In this document: positions 24,766 to 34,067 of the stretch, piece after piece
Position numbering within the stretch: the stretch's first letter is position 1
How the letters are laid out: the number at the start of each line of letters is the position of its first letter
NCBI RefSeq assembly: GCF_003258705.1
Contig: NZ_CP029480.1
Span: forward strand, 4,526,001-4,590,000
Reading direction: 5' to 3'
Origin: Arcticibacterium luteifluviistationis
Lineage (GTDB): Bacteria > Bacteroidota > Bacteroidia > Cytophagales > Spirosomataceae
Length of the DNA: 64,000 bases
Notes under the pieces: model-generated
Databases searched by the model: none
What the model saw: only the letters and a program-made list of their open reading frames with translations
Told to the model about the DNA's origin: nothing
Program-made: the position numbers and the translations under genes

Positions 24766-24855
24766 GTCCTTTTTAAAAGGACGTTTATCATTTAATTAAT
24801 TTTAGCAACATGAGGCCTGTGTTGTTGATGTAGCAAAAGGCTGAGAATAAGATAT
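24766..24855 (+). promoter_or_regulatory. rpsA mRNA leader with hairpin and mini-ORF
   Basis: GTCCTTTT and AAAAGGAC (24766-24782) form an 8-bp inverted repeat at the predicted transcript start. A seven-codon frame MRPVLLM with stop TAG runs 24810-24833, and CAACA/TGTTG can pair around it. S1 synthesis is autoregulated through the leader in other bacteria; a similar role here is only inferred. Confidence 0.35.
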
Positions 24856-26673
24856 ATGGATAATCAAGAATTTCCAGAATTCGATTGGGACAGAGTCTCA
24901 AAAAAAGGTATTGGTAGTGGCTATTCGGCTGAAGAAACTGCAGAGCTTTCAAAAGTATATGAGGAGACTCTAACTACTATTGAAGAAAAAGATGTGGTTA
25001 CAGCTACAGTAGTAGGTGTAACAGCTCGTGAAGTTTTATTAAATATTGGTTTTAAGTCTGACGGTATAGTTTCTAGATCTGAATTTAGAGATTTACCAGA
25101 TTTGAAAGCTGGTGATACTGTTCAGGTATTTATAGAGAAGCAAGAAGATGCTTTAGGTCAGTTAGTGATTTCTCGTAAGAAAGCGAGAATACTTACAGCT
25201 TGGAGTAACATCGAGAAAGCTTTCGAAAATGATGAAATCATGGACGCTTTGGTAAAAAGACGTACCAAAGGTGGTCTTATTGTTGATATTCATGGTATTG
25301 AGGCGTTCTTGCCAGGTTCACAAATTGATGTGAAGCCAATTAGAGACTTTGACGTATTTGTTAATAAGCAAATGGAAGTTAAAGTTGTTAAGATTAATCA
25401 TACTAATGATAATGTGGTTGTTTCTCATAAAGTACTTATTGAGAAAGACCTTGAAAAACAACGTCAGCAAATCTTGACTAATCTTGAAAAAGGTCAGGTA
25501 TTAGAAGGTGTTGTTAAAAATATTACAAACTTCGGTGTATTTATTGACCTTGGTGGCGTTGATGGCTTATTGCACATCACTGACATTTCTTGGGGTCGTG
25601 TTAATCACCCGAATGAAGTACTTAACCTTGATGAGAAAATCAACGTTGTTGTTCTTGACTTTGATGAAGACAAGAAACGTATTTCTCTAGGTATGAAACA
25701 ACTTCAAAGTCATCCATGGGATGCACTTGAAACAAGTCTTGAAGTTGGTTCTGCTGTTAAAGGTAAAATTGTTAATCTTGCAGATTACGGAGCGTTCCTA
25801 GAAATACACCCAGGTGTAGAAGGTTTGATTCACGTTTCTGAAATGTCTTGGTCTCAGCATTTACGTAACCCTTCTGATTTCCTTCAAATTGGAGATGAGA
25901 TTGATGCAGTAATCTTGACAATGGACAAAGAAGAAAGAAAAATGTCGTTGGGTATTAAGCAACTAGCTGAAGATCCTTGGACTAAGCAAGACTTACTAAG
26001 CAAATATGCTGTAGGTACTACACATAAAGGAACAGTTCGTAACCTTACTAACTTCGGTCTATTCTTAGAATTAGAAGAAGGTATTGATGGTTTAGTTCAC
26101 GTTTCTGACCTTTCTTGGACTAAGAAAATCAAGCACCCATCTGACTTTGTTAAGATAGGAGACGAGCTTGAGGTTATCGTTCTTGAATTAGACGGTGATA
26201 ACAGAAGACTAGCTCTTTCTCATAAGCACTTAGAAGAGAATCCTTGGGATGCTTTTGAAGGTACTTTTGATGTAGGAACTAAGCATGAGTGTACTATCAT
26301 TTCTAAATCTGATAAGCTAGCCGCTTTAGAACTTCCTTACGGAATCGAAGGTGCTGCTGGATTGAAGAATCTTGCGAAAGAAGATGGCTCTATTGGAGAA
26401 GTAGGTGATAAACTTACTTTTGTAGTGACTGAGTTTAATAAAGACGAGAAGAAGATTATTCTTTCTCATTCTAAGACTTGGGATGGTTCTGCTGACGAAG
26501 TAGTAGCTAAGCCAAAGAAAAAGGCTAGCCAATCTAAGGCTTCTTCGTCTCAGTCTTCAGAGAAGTCTACTTTGGGTGATTTATCAGCCTTAGCAGCTTT
26601 GAAGGAAGAAATGGAAGCTCCTAAGAAAGCTAAAGCAGCTCCAAAAGCGAAGAAAGAAGACGCTGCAGAGTAA
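24856..26673 (+). CDS. rpsA: 30S ribosomal protein S1
   Basis: The 605-residue protein has repeated S1 (OB-fold) RNA-binding domains, of which four are very clear: DIHGIEAFLPGSQID, NFGVFIDLGGVDGLLHITD, ADYGAFLEIHPGVEGLIHVSE and NFGLFLELEEGIDGLVHVSD, each followed by a D-x-D-x-x-R/K-x-x-S/L-G-x-K linker. The C-terminal tail is Lys/Ala/Ser-rich and low complexity. S1 binds mRNA on the 30S subunit. It is important in Bacteroidota, where Shine-Dalgarno sequences are weak. Strong terminator downstream. Confidence 0.96.
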   Translation: MDNQEFPEFDWDRVSKKGIGSGYSAEETAELSKVYEETLTTIEEKDVVTATVVGVTAREVLLNIGFKSDGIVSRSEFRDLPDLKAGDTVQVFIEKQEDALGQLVISRKKARILTAWSNIEKAFENDEIMDALVKRRTKGGLIVDIHGIEAFLPGSQIDVKPIRDFDVFVNKQMEVKVVKINHTNDNVVVSHKVLIEKDLEKQRQQILTNLEKGQVLEGVVKNITNFGVFIDLGGVDGLLHITDISWGRVNHPNEVLNLDEKINVVVLDFDEDKKRISLGMKQLQSHPWDALETSLEVGSAVKGKIVNLADYGAFLEIHPGVEGLIHVSEMSWSQHLRNPSDFLQIGDEIDAVILTMDKEERKMSLGIKQLAEDPWTKQDLLSKYAVGTTHKGTVRNLTNFGLFLELEEGIDGLVHVSDLSWTKKIKHPSDFVKIGDELEVIVLELDGDNRRLALSHKHLEENPWDAFEGTFDVGTKHECTIISKSDKLAALELPYGIEGAAGLKNLAKEDGSIGEVGDKLTFVVTEFNKDEKKIILSHSKTWDGSADEVVAKPKKKASQSKASSSQSSEKSTLGDLSALAALKEEMEAPKKAKAAPKAKKEDAAE

Positions 26674-26687
26674 TCTTTTAGATATAG

Positions 26688-26722
26688 AAAATAAGGCTGG
26701 AAAATTTCCAGCCTTATTTTTC
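26688..26722 (+). terminator. Rho-independent terminator of rpsA
   Basis: A 16-base arm (26688-26703) is followed almost at once by its exact inverse (26705-26720), giving a long stem around GGCTGGAAA/TTTCCAGCC with a T-rich end. Confidence 0.9.
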
Positions 26723-26730
26723 AAAAATAA

Positions 26731-26761
26731 TTGGCAATTTGGCACGTCAATTGTAGTTTTG
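26731..26761 (+). promoter_or_regulatory. Promoter of tRNA-Cys
   Basis: TTG (26731-26733), a 20-bp spacer and TAGTTTTG (26754-26761) match the consensus, 25 bp before the tRNA. Confidence 0.7.
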
Positions 26762-26786
26762 TAGCGAGTTAGAAATAACAAAATAT

Positions 26787-26857
26787 GGTCTCGTGGCCGA
26801 GTGGCTAGGCAGTGGTCTGCAAAACCATGTACAGCGGTTCGAATCCGCTCGAGACCT
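26787..26857 (+). tRNA. tRNA-Cys (anticodon GCA)
   Basis: The acceptor stem GGTCTCG pairs with CGAGACC. The anticodon loop CTGCAAA has GCA at positions 34-36. The T-loop contains TTCGAAT. CCA is not encoded. Confidence 0.93.
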
Positions 26858-26903
26858 CTTGAATTCAGTTAGATAGCATATTACTTGCTTTTAACATCTT
26901 TCT

Positions 26904-26955
26904 AAAATACCATTCCTAAAGTTCTGATACACAGAGTTTTTGGAATGGTATTTTT
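26904..26955 (+). terminator. Terminator after tRNA-Cys
   Basis: AAAATACCATTCC (26904-26916) pairs with GGAATGGTATTTT (26942-26954) across a 25-nt loop, ending in a T-rich run. Confidence 0.65.
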
Positions 26956-27043
26956 ATTTAATAGACTTATTTTCAATCAACTAGCCATTTGTTTATAATT
27001 GTTCTAAATTGGTGCAAGCCATAGAAAAAAACAAAATTCTTTT

Positions 27044-27073
27044 TTGATGGAACTCTTTACGTGGCTAGATTTG
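27044..27073 (+). promoter_or_regulatory. Promoter of the act-cox operon
   Basis: TTG (27044-27046), a 19-bp spacer and TAGATTTG (27066-27073) match the consensus. Transcription would begin near 27079, about 30 nt before actA. Confidence 0.75.
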
Positions 27074-27109
27074 CACTCTCAAAAACAAATACACCGTCAA
27101 TAATAGAAT

Positions 27110-28315
27110 ATGTTCAAAACGCATATAAGACCGCTTCTTCTATTATTTATTTCTTTATCTACCGTTACCCTTTCGTTTGGGCAAGAGGGCGATGCTGCCT
27201 TGGGTGAGAAAATATTTAAGAATAACTGTGCTGCATGTCACTCTTTTGGTGCAGATGTAGTAGTAGGTCCTGGCCTTAAAGGTATCGATGAAAGAAAAGA
27301 TTACGATTGGATAAAGTCATGGATTAATAATCCTGCTGCCGTAATAGCAAGTGGAGATAAGTACGCAGTTGATTTGTATGAAGAATACAATAAGACTCAG
27401 ATGACAGCCTTTCCTGGTTTTGGTGATGCCGAAATTCAAGGCTTATTAACTTATATAAAAGAAGCTAACGCTGCTGCACCTGTGGTAGCTGCTGCTGTAG
27501 GCGGTGCAGCCACTGCCGGAACTGAAGATTCACAACAAGGTAGCTTCTTCAATATTATTTTAGTTACGCTATTGTTGTTAATGGGGCTTGTTCTTGTGGC
27601 TTTGATAGCTATTTTGAACTTGTTATCTAAATTGTCGAAAGGTGAAGGTGCCGAAATTGACAATAGAGGAATTGGAGAGCAGGTTGGAGATTCACTGAAA
27701 GCTATCTTTCAAAATTCAACAGTTAAAAGTGCTATCATTGTTTTGTTCCTTCTTTTTGGAGCTAAGGCAACGTTTGATGGTCTTTATGGTATTGGCGTTC
27801 ATCAAGGTTATGCTCCTACGCAACCTATCCCGTTTTCTCACAAGCTACATGCTGGTGATATGGAAATAGATTGTTCGTATTGTCATACTGGTGTTTACAA
27901 AGGAAAGCAAGCAGGTATTCCTTCGGCAAGTATTTGTATGAATTGTCATAATACCATTAAGCAAGGTTCTCCAGAAATTCAAAAGATATATACAGCTCTT
28001 GAAACTGACCAACCGATTGAATGGGTAAGAGTTCATAATTTACCAGACTTGGCTTACTTTAATCACTCTCAGCATACTAATGTTGCTGGTTTAGATTGTG
28101 AAAATTGCCATGGTGAAGTAAATACGATGGAAGTGGTAGAGCAAAGACATACTTTGACTATGGGTTGGTGTATTGATTGCCACAGGCAAACAGATGTTAA
28201 CTCAAAAGGAAATGAGTACTATGACAAGCTGGTAGAAGCTCATGATGCTACCTCAGTAGGAGGTATGAAAGTGGAAGATATTGGTGGTCTGGAATGTGCC
28301 AGATGTCATTATTAA
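27110..28315 (+). CDS. actA: Alternative complex III subunit ActA (hexahaem cytochrome c)
   Basis: The 401-residue protein has a signal peptide, an N-terminal monohaem domain (CAACH, about residues 40-44), a membrane helix near 140-165 (IILVTLLLLMGLVLVALIAIL), a second hydrophobic stretch near 205-225 and a C-terminal pentahaem part with CSYCH, CMNCH, CENCH, CIDCH and CARCH. ActA carries electrons within alternative complex III, which oxidises menaquinol and passes electrons to ActE and the oxidase. An N-terminal extra c-domain before the pentahaem part is usual in Bacteroidota. First gene of the operon. Confidence 0.93.
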   Translation: MFKTHIRPLLLLFISLSTVTLSFGQEGDAALGEKIFKNNCAACHSFGADVVVGPGLKGIDERKDYDWIKSWINNPAAVIASGDKYAVDLYEEYNKTQMTAFPGFGDAEIQGLLTYIKEANAAAPVVAAAVGGAATAGTEDSQQGSFFNIILVTLLLLMGLVLVALIAILNLLSKLSKGEGAEIDNRGIGEQVGDSLKAIFQNSTVKSAIIVLFLLFGAKATFDGLYGIGVHQGYAPTQPIPFSHKLHAGDMEIDCSYCHTGVYKGKQAGIPSASICMNCHNTIKQGSPEIQKIYTALETDQPIEWVRVHNLPDLAYFNHSQHTNVAGLDCENCHGEVNTMEVVEQRHTLTMGWCIDCHRQTDVNSKGNEYYDKLVEAHDATSVGGMKVEDIGGLECARCHY

Positions 28316-28372
28316 AATATTAATCTAATAAGATTACTTTAGATAAACCTGTAAGGGGAAATACAAAGACTA

Positions 28373-31300
28373 ATGGAAAATACTACTAAAAGGTATTGGA
28401 AAGGGATAGAAGAGTATCGTAATGATATCGAAGTAGTTAAAAACGCAGATAGCGAGTTTAACTTAGAAGATATTGAAGGCGGAACGCATAGAAGAGATTT
28501 CTTGAAAATGCTTGGCTTTGGTGTTGCTGCAGTTTCTTTGGCTGCTTGTGACGCTCCAGTTAGAAAGACTATTCCTTATTTAAAAAAGCCGGAATCTGTA
28601 GAGCCAGGAATTCCTAATTACTTTGCCTCTACTTATGCTCAAGGTGGAGATTATGCAAGTATTCTTGTAAAGACAGTTGAGGGTAGACCGATAAAGATTG
28701 AAGGAAATAAACTTTCAAAGGTTACTCGTGGTGGAATGAGTGCTCGCGTTCACGCTTCTGTATTGTCTTTATATGATAATGATAAGTTACGTGGACCTCA
28801 AAAAGGTGGTGCTGATATTACATGGGAAGATTTGGACAAAGAAGTTATGACAGGTTTGTCGTCGGCTTCTAATGTGAGAATTGTTTCGTCCACAGTAGTT
28901 TCGCCTACAGCAAAAAAAGTTATAGCTGATTTCTCTGCAAAATATCCTTCGACAAAGCATGTAGCATATGATGTTACTTCAGTGTCTGGTTTGATAGATG
29001 CGAATAGCAAGTCTTTCGGCAAAGCGATTGTGCCAACATATGACTTTTCAAAAGCAAAAGTTATTGTAGGTGTTAATTGTGATTTCTTAGGTAACTGGGT
29101 TTCTTCTATTCAACACGCTGCTCAATGGGCAGAAGGGCGTAGACTTAAAAGTGGTAAAGATGGCAAGCAAACAATGTCACGTCATTATCAGTTTGAAACA
29201 GGTTTAAGTATCACTGGAGCGGCTGCGGATTATAGAGATATGATTAAGCCATCTGAAGAAGGTGCTTTACTTGTAGCCTTATATAGCAAATTGACAGGAA
29301 ATTCCATTGGTAATTCGACGGTTTCTTCTGAAGTGTTAGATAAATGTGTTGCTGATTTAAAAGCAGCGAATGGTGCAGCTTTAGTTGTTTCAGGTTCTAA
29401 TGACGTTGCTATTCAAACTGTAGTTAATGGAATTAATGATTTCTTAGGTAGCTACGGTAATACCATTAGTCTTGCAAAAGGTGATAACACACGTCAAGGT
29501 AATGACGCAGATGTGGCTTCTTTTGTTTCTGACTTGAAGTCTGGAAATGTAGATGCGGTTATCTTTTTAGATGCTAATCCAGTATTCAACTTGCCAAATG
29601 GTACAGAACTGGCAACTTTGATAGGTAAGGTTAAGACTTCTGTTTCTTTTGCAAGTAATGTAGATGAGACTGCGGCAGTTTGTAAGTATGTGGCACCAGC
29701 TCCTCACTTCTTGGAGTCTTGGGGTGACGCTTCTCCTAAAACTGGTTCTTATTCTCTACAGCAACCAACTATTTCTTTGATTTTTAATACACGTCAAGCC
29801 GAATCAAGTTTATTAACTTGGTCAGGTTTAGATGCTGATTACCATAAATACTTAAAAGCTAACTGGAAGAATAGTATTCTTAGCGGTAAGTCATGGGTTT
29901 CTGCTCTTCATGATGGAGTATTGGAAACTGATGAGGTTTTAAGTGCTGAAAATATAACTTTCGCTGGCGATCTTGCAGCTTCTGCTACAAGCATAGCGTC
30001 TAAGAAAGCTTCTGGTTTAGAAGTTTGTGTTTTCGAGTCTATTTCAATGGGTGATGGTTCGCAAGCGAACAACCCATGGTTACTAGAATTGCCAGATCCA
30101 ATTACAAAAGTTACTTGGGAGAATACGTTAAATGTATCTCAAAAAACAGCCAACGAACAAGGTCTTGAAAAAGGCGATTGGGCGAAGTTGACAGTTGGAG
30201 ATTATAGTATTGAGTTACCTGTGTTGATACAGCCAGGCCAAGCTCACGAAACAATATCTGTAGCAAAAGGTTTTGGTAGAACAGCAGCTGGTAAATGTGG
30301 GAATGTTGGAGCTAATCCAATTCCATTTACAAATGGTGTTAACTGGACTTCAAATGCTACAATAGAAAAAACTAAAACAGGTTATACATTAGCTCAAACG
30401 CAGACACACGAAACCGTAATGGGTCGTAAGGCTGTAGTACAGGAGTCTGTTCTTAGCGAGTATGTTAAGAGCAACAAGGCTGGAAGGTTTGAGCCGATGA
30501 TTGAGACTTCTGAAGGAAAGGTTAAACCATATACTATAAGTTTATGGGATGGTCACGAAAAGAAGAACCATAGCTGGGGAATGGTGATTGACCTTAATAC
30601 TTGTACTGGTTGTTCAGCTTGTTTGATTTCTTGTCAAGCAGAGAACAACGTTTCAGTTGTAGGTAAGAAGGAAGTTGCTAGAGCTCGTGAAATGCATTGG
30701 ATTCGTATAGACCGCTATTATAGCACAGATGCGGATACTACTTATAATATTAATCCATCGCACATAAGAAAGATGGAAGATGCTTCTGAGAATCCAGAGG
30801 TAGTTTTCCAACCGATGATGTGTCAGCATTGTAATAATGCACCTTGTGAAACTGTATGTCCAGTATTGGCTACTACTCATAGTTCGGAAGGTTTAAATCA
30901 AATGACTTATAACAGATGTGTTGGTACAAGGTATTGTGCTAATAACTGTCCTTATAAAGTACGTAGATTTAACTGGTGGAAGTATTATGAAAATGAGCAA
31001 TTTGATTTCCATACGAATAATGAACTAGGTAGAATGGTTCTTAATCCTGAAGTAACCGTAAGGTCAAGAGGGGTTATTGAGAAATGTTCTATGTGTGTTC
31101 AGAAAATTCAAGCTGGTAAATTGGTTGCAAAGAAAGAAAAGAGAAGACCAGTTGATGGTGAGATTGAAACAGCTTGTTCTCAATCGTGTCCTACTGGTGC
31201 AATCACTTTTGGTGACATGATGGACTCGGAATCAAGGATTTCTAAAACTTTGGCTACGGAGAAAGAAGGAAGAGCTTTTCATGTACTAGAAGAGATTAAT

Positions 31301-31426
31301 GTTCAGCCTCAGGTTAGTTATTTGACTAAAATCAGGAATAAGGACTTAGGAGATGCAAAAGTATCTTTACATCATGGAGAATCCCTTGAAACGGAGGCAC
31401 ATGCTGAAGAAGAGCATAACGGATAA
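28373..31426 (+). CDS. actB: Alternative complex III subunit ActB (molybdopterin-like/Fe-S)
   Basis: The 1017-residue subunit starts with a twin-arginine-like segment (HRRDFLKMLGFGVAAVSLAAC). Residues about 60-720 resemble a molybdopterin oxidoreductase domain that has lost its cofactor in known ActB proteins. The C-terminal ferredoxin-like part has CTGCSACLISC, CQHCNNAPCETVCP, CVGTRYCANNCP, CSMC and CSQSCPTGAI for up to four Fe-S clusters. It is the peripheral electron-transfer subunit of alternative complex III, exposed to the periplasm. Confidence 0.95.
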   Translation: MENTTKRYWKGIEEYRNDIEVVKNADSEFNLEDIEGGTHRRDFLKMLGFGVAAVSLAACDAPVRKTIPYLKKPESVEPGIPNYFASTYAQGGDYASILVKTVEGRPIKIEGNKLSKVTRGGMSARVHASVLSLYDNDKLRGPQKGGADITWEDLDKEVMTGLSSASNVRIVSSTVVSPTAKKVIADFSAKYPSTKHVAYDVTSVSGLIDANSKSFGKAIVPTYDFSKAKVIVGVNCDFLGNWVSSIQHAAQWAEGRRLKSGKDGKQTMSRHYQFETGLSITGAAADYRDMIKPSEEGALLVALYSKLTGNSIGNSTVSSEVLDKCVADLKAANGAALVVSGSNDVAIQTVVNGINDFLGSYGNTISLAKGDNTRQGNDADVASFVSDLKSGNVDAVIFLDANPVFNLPNGTELATLIGKVKTSVSFASNVDETAAVCKYVAPAPHFLESWGDASPKTGSYSLQQPTISLIFNTRQAESSLLTWSGLDADYHKYLKANWKNSILSGKSWVSALHDGVLETDEVLSAENITFAGDLAASATSIASKKASGLEVCVFESISMGDGSQANNPWLLELPDPITKVTWENTLNVSQKTANEQGLEKGDWAKLTVGDYSIELPVLIQPGQAHETISVAKGFGRTAAGKCGNVGANPIPFTNGVNWTSNATIEKTKTGYTLAQTQTHETVMGRKAVVQESVLSEYVKSNKAGRFEPMIETSEGKVKPYTISLWDGHEKKNHSWGMVIDLNTCTGCSACLISCQAENNVSVVGKKEVARAREMHWIRIDRYYSTDADTTYNINPSHIRKMEDASENPEVVFQPMMCQHCNNAPCETVCPVLATTHSSEGLNQMTYNRCVGTRYCANNCPYKVRRFNWWKYYENEQFDFHTNNELGRMVLNPEVTVRSRGVIEKCSMCVQKIQAGKLVAKKEKRRPVDGEIETACSQSCPTGAITFGDMMDSESRISKTLATEKEGRAFHVLEEINVQPQVSYLTKIRNKDLGDAKVSLHHGESLETEAHAEEEHNG

Positions 31427-31481
31427 TAAAGAATTTTTTAAACGAAAATAATAGGAACTCTTTTTATAAAGGGTAGCAATT

Positions 31482-32846
31482 ATGCAAGTAGTTTCGCCAA
31501 TCAGAGAACATTTAGTAACGGGAGGGAAGACCCTTCATGATATTACTGAAGACATAAGCAGACACGTAGAAGGAAACCCTACTAAGGAGTGGAAGATGGT
31601 TTTTGGTATATCCTTAGCTGTCTTAGCTTACGGTGGATATTGGGCTTACCAAACATGGTTTCATGGCCTTGGTAACTGGGGCTTGAATAAAACTGTAGGT
31701 TGGGCATGGGATATCACTAACTTCGTATGGTGGGTTGGTATCGGTCATGCTGGTACACTTATTTCTGCTATTCTTTTGTTGTTCCGCCAAAAATGGAGAA
31801 CATCCATTAATAGAGCAGCGGAGGCAATGACTATTTTCGCTGTACTCTGTGCAGGAACATTCATTTTCTTTCACATGGGTAGACCATGGTTGGCTTATTG
31901 GGCATTACCACTTCCAAATACATTTGGTTCTTTATGGATAAACTTTAACTCTCCATTAGTTTGGGATGTTTTTGCCATATCTACATACTTATCTGTTTCT
32001 CTTTTGTTCTGGTATATAGGTCTTGTTCCAGATTTAGCTACTATTAGAGATAGAGCTACTGGGCTAAGAAAAACCATTTACGGAGCTTTGGCAATGGGAT
32101 GGACTGGTGGAGCAAGATCGTGGGCAAGATATGAAGATGTTTCTTTAATACTTGCTGGTTTATCAACACCACTTGTACTTTCTGTACACACTATTGTATC
32201 CATGGACTTTGCAACTTCTGTAATTCCAGGATGGCACACTACTATTTTCCCTCCATATTTCGTAGCAGGAGCAATTTTCTCCGGTTTTGCAATGGTTCAA
32301 AACCTTATGCTTATTGTAAGGGTAGTTTACAAATTGGAAGACTACATTACTATTGAGCATATTTCTTTAATGAATAAGATTATTACCGTTACAGGTTCTA
32401 TTGTAGGGGTAGCATATATAACAGAGTTTTTCATTGCAGCTTATTCAGGAGTTCAATATGAAAGTTACGCTTTCGTCAATAGAGCTACTGGTCCATTATG
32501 GTGGTCATATATGGCTATGATGACTTGTAATGTTCTTTCTCCTCAGATATTCTGGTTTAAGAAAATGAGAGAAAGTATTGTTGTGTCTTTTGTAATCGCA
32601 GTGGTTGTTAATATAGGTATGTGGTTTGAGCGTTTCGTTATTATTGTAACATCGCTTCACAGAGATTACCTACCATCCAGTTGGACGTATTTCACGCCGC
32701 GAATGGGTGATATAGGTGATTACTTATTTACCTTTGGTTTCTTCTTTGTTTGCTTTTTATTGTTTGCCAAATTCTTACCAGTTATTAATATGGCAGAGGT
32801 GAAAGCTGTGTTGAAATCATCATCAGAAAAGAAATCTAATAAATAG
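31482..32846 (+). CDS. actC: Alternative complex III subunit ActC (NrfD-like quinol-binding)
   Basis: The 454-residue polytopic protein has about ten membrane helices and the NrfD/PsrC fold. Landmarks include VWWVGIGHAGTLISAILLL, FFHMGRPWLAYW and SPLVWDVFAISTYLSVSLLFW. It holds the menaquinol site of the complex. ActF is a related, second copy of the fold further down the operon. Confidence 0.95.
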   Translation: MQVVSPIREHLVTGGKTLHDITEDISRHVEGNPTKEWKMVFGISLAVLAYGGYWAYQTWFHGLGNWGLNKTVGWAWDITNFVWWVGIGHAGTLISAILLLFRQKWRTSINRAAEAMTIFAVLCAGTFIFFHMGRPWLAYWALPLPNTFGSLWINFNSPLVWDVFAISTYLSVSLLFWYIGLVPDLATIRDRATGLRKTIYGALAMGWTGGARSWARYEDVSLILAGLSTPLVLSVHTIVSMDFATSVIPGWHTTIFPPYFVAGAIFSGFAMVQNLMLIVRVVYKLEDYITIEHISLMNKIITVTGSIVGVAYITEFFIAAYSGVQYESYAFVNRATGPLWWSYMAMMTCNVLSPQIFWFKKMRESIVVSFVIAVVVNIGMWFERFVIIVTSLHRDYLPSSWTYFTPRMGDIGDYLFTFGFFFVCFLLFAKFLPVINMAEVKAVLKSSSEKKSNK

Positions 32847-32870
32847 TTAAGCATAATTTTTAAGTCAATA

Positions 32871-33392
32871 ATGGCAAGTAAAAAATTTATATTGGGTGTT
32901 TACGAGGATGATGAGGACGTATTAAATGCGGTTTCTGATGTTCGTGAAAAAGGAATTAAGATTCACGAAGTGTACTCACCATTTGCAATTCATGGTTTGG
33001 ATACGGCTTTAGGGTATCCAAGAGCAAGAATGGGTGTTCCAGCGTTTCTATTCGGTATCACTGGTACTTCGTTAGCTTTCTTATTAACCTTTTGGACTAT
33101 GGGTTGGGATTGGCCAATGATTGTAGGTGGAAAGAACTTTGTTCCTTTTCCTACTAATATTCCAATTGTGTTCGAATTAACAGTCTTGCTTGCCGCTTAT
33201 GGTATGTCATTTGTGTTTTTTGGAATGGAAGGTTTATATCCAGGTTCGAAGCCGGTGATTTTTGATGAGAGAATTACAGATGACAAGTTTGTAATGGCAA
33301 TAGACTTAGATAAAAGTGGAGCTTCGGAAGAAGATATTAAGAATGCTTTGGAGGCATCAGGTGCTTCTGAAGTGAATGTTAAAGAGATATAA
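32871..33392 (+). CDS. actD: Alternative complex III subunit ActD (DUF3341)
   Basis: The 173-residue protein opens with a short soluble region (KFILGVYEDDEDVLNAVSDVREKG), then YSPFAIHGLDTALGYPRARMG and two membrane helices (residues about 60-80 and 100-120), followed by the DUF3341 segment and an acidic, alpha/beta C-terminus (DKSGASEEDIKNALEASGA). It anchors the peripheral subunits. It lies 24 bp after actC and 8 bp before actE. Confidence 0.93.
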   Translation: MASKKFILGVYEDDEDVLNAVSDVREKGIKIHEVYSPFAIHGLDTALGYPRARMGVPAFLFGITGTSLAFLLTFWTMGWDWPMIVGGKNFVPFPTNIPIVFELTVLLAAYGMSFVFFGMEGLYPGSKPVIFDERITDDKFVMAIDLDKSGASEEDIKNALEASGASEVNVKEI

Positions 33393-33400
33393 TTGAAGAA

Positions 33401-34015
33401 ATGAATATTTTGAAAAATAAACTTTCGATTTCCTTAGTAGGCTGTGTGCTTTTAGGTTTAGCGTTGGTCTCTTGTAGTGATACTGAGAGTACAGGTTGGG
33501 AGTATGCTCCTAATATGTATAATTCGCCTGCTTATGAAGCTCAGACTCAATACAGGTCAAACGATATTAATCCGCATGGCATGAACATGAGGGAGCCAGT
33601 TGAAGGAACTGTAGCTAGAACTAATTATCAAACATCTTTTTTGCAAGATGATGGTACTGTGTTAGACGATCTTATGATGTATAATATGACTGCGGACAGT
33701 CTTGCATGGGCTTCAAGCAACTTGGTTAATCCTATTCCATGGTCTGAGAATGCAGAAGATGAAGGGAAAGTATTGTATGAAAGAAATTGTATGCATTGTC
33801 ATGGTTCTAAAGGAGCTGGTGATGGTAATGTAGCTGAAAAATATAAAGGTGTTCCTAATTATGCATCTGACGCTTTGAGTAGTGTAAGTGGTGGACATAT
33901 TTATCACGTAATTACTTTTGGTAAAGGAAGAATGTGGCCACATGCGTCGCAGGTAACTCCAGAAGAAAGATGGAAGATTGTACACTATGTACAACGTTTA
34001 CAGTTAGGAATTTAA
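33401..34015 (+). CDS. actE: Alternative complex III subunit ActE (monohaem cytochrome c lipoprotein)
   Basis: The 204-residue lipoprotein (ALVSCSD lipobox) has the ActE N-terminal region YAPNMYNSPAYEAQ and a C-terminal cytochrome c with CMHCH (about residues 130-134) and a likely Met ligand in GRMWPHASQ. It is the exit electron carrier of the complex, reducing the oxidase. Confidence 0.93.
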   Translation: MNILKNKLSISLVGCVLLGLALVSCSDTESTGWEYAPNMYNSPAYEAQTQYRSNDINPHGMNMREPVEGTVARTNYQTSFLQDDGTVLDDLMMYNMTADSLAWASSNLVNPIPWSENAEDEGKVLYERNCMHCHGSKGAGDGNVAEKYKGVPNYASDALSSVSGGHIYHVITFGKGRMWPHASQVTPEERWKIVHYVQRLQLGI

Positions 34016-34067
34016 TTTAAGAATTTAACAAGTTTTTCCGTAAAAGGAATAATAATAAGAATTAGAC

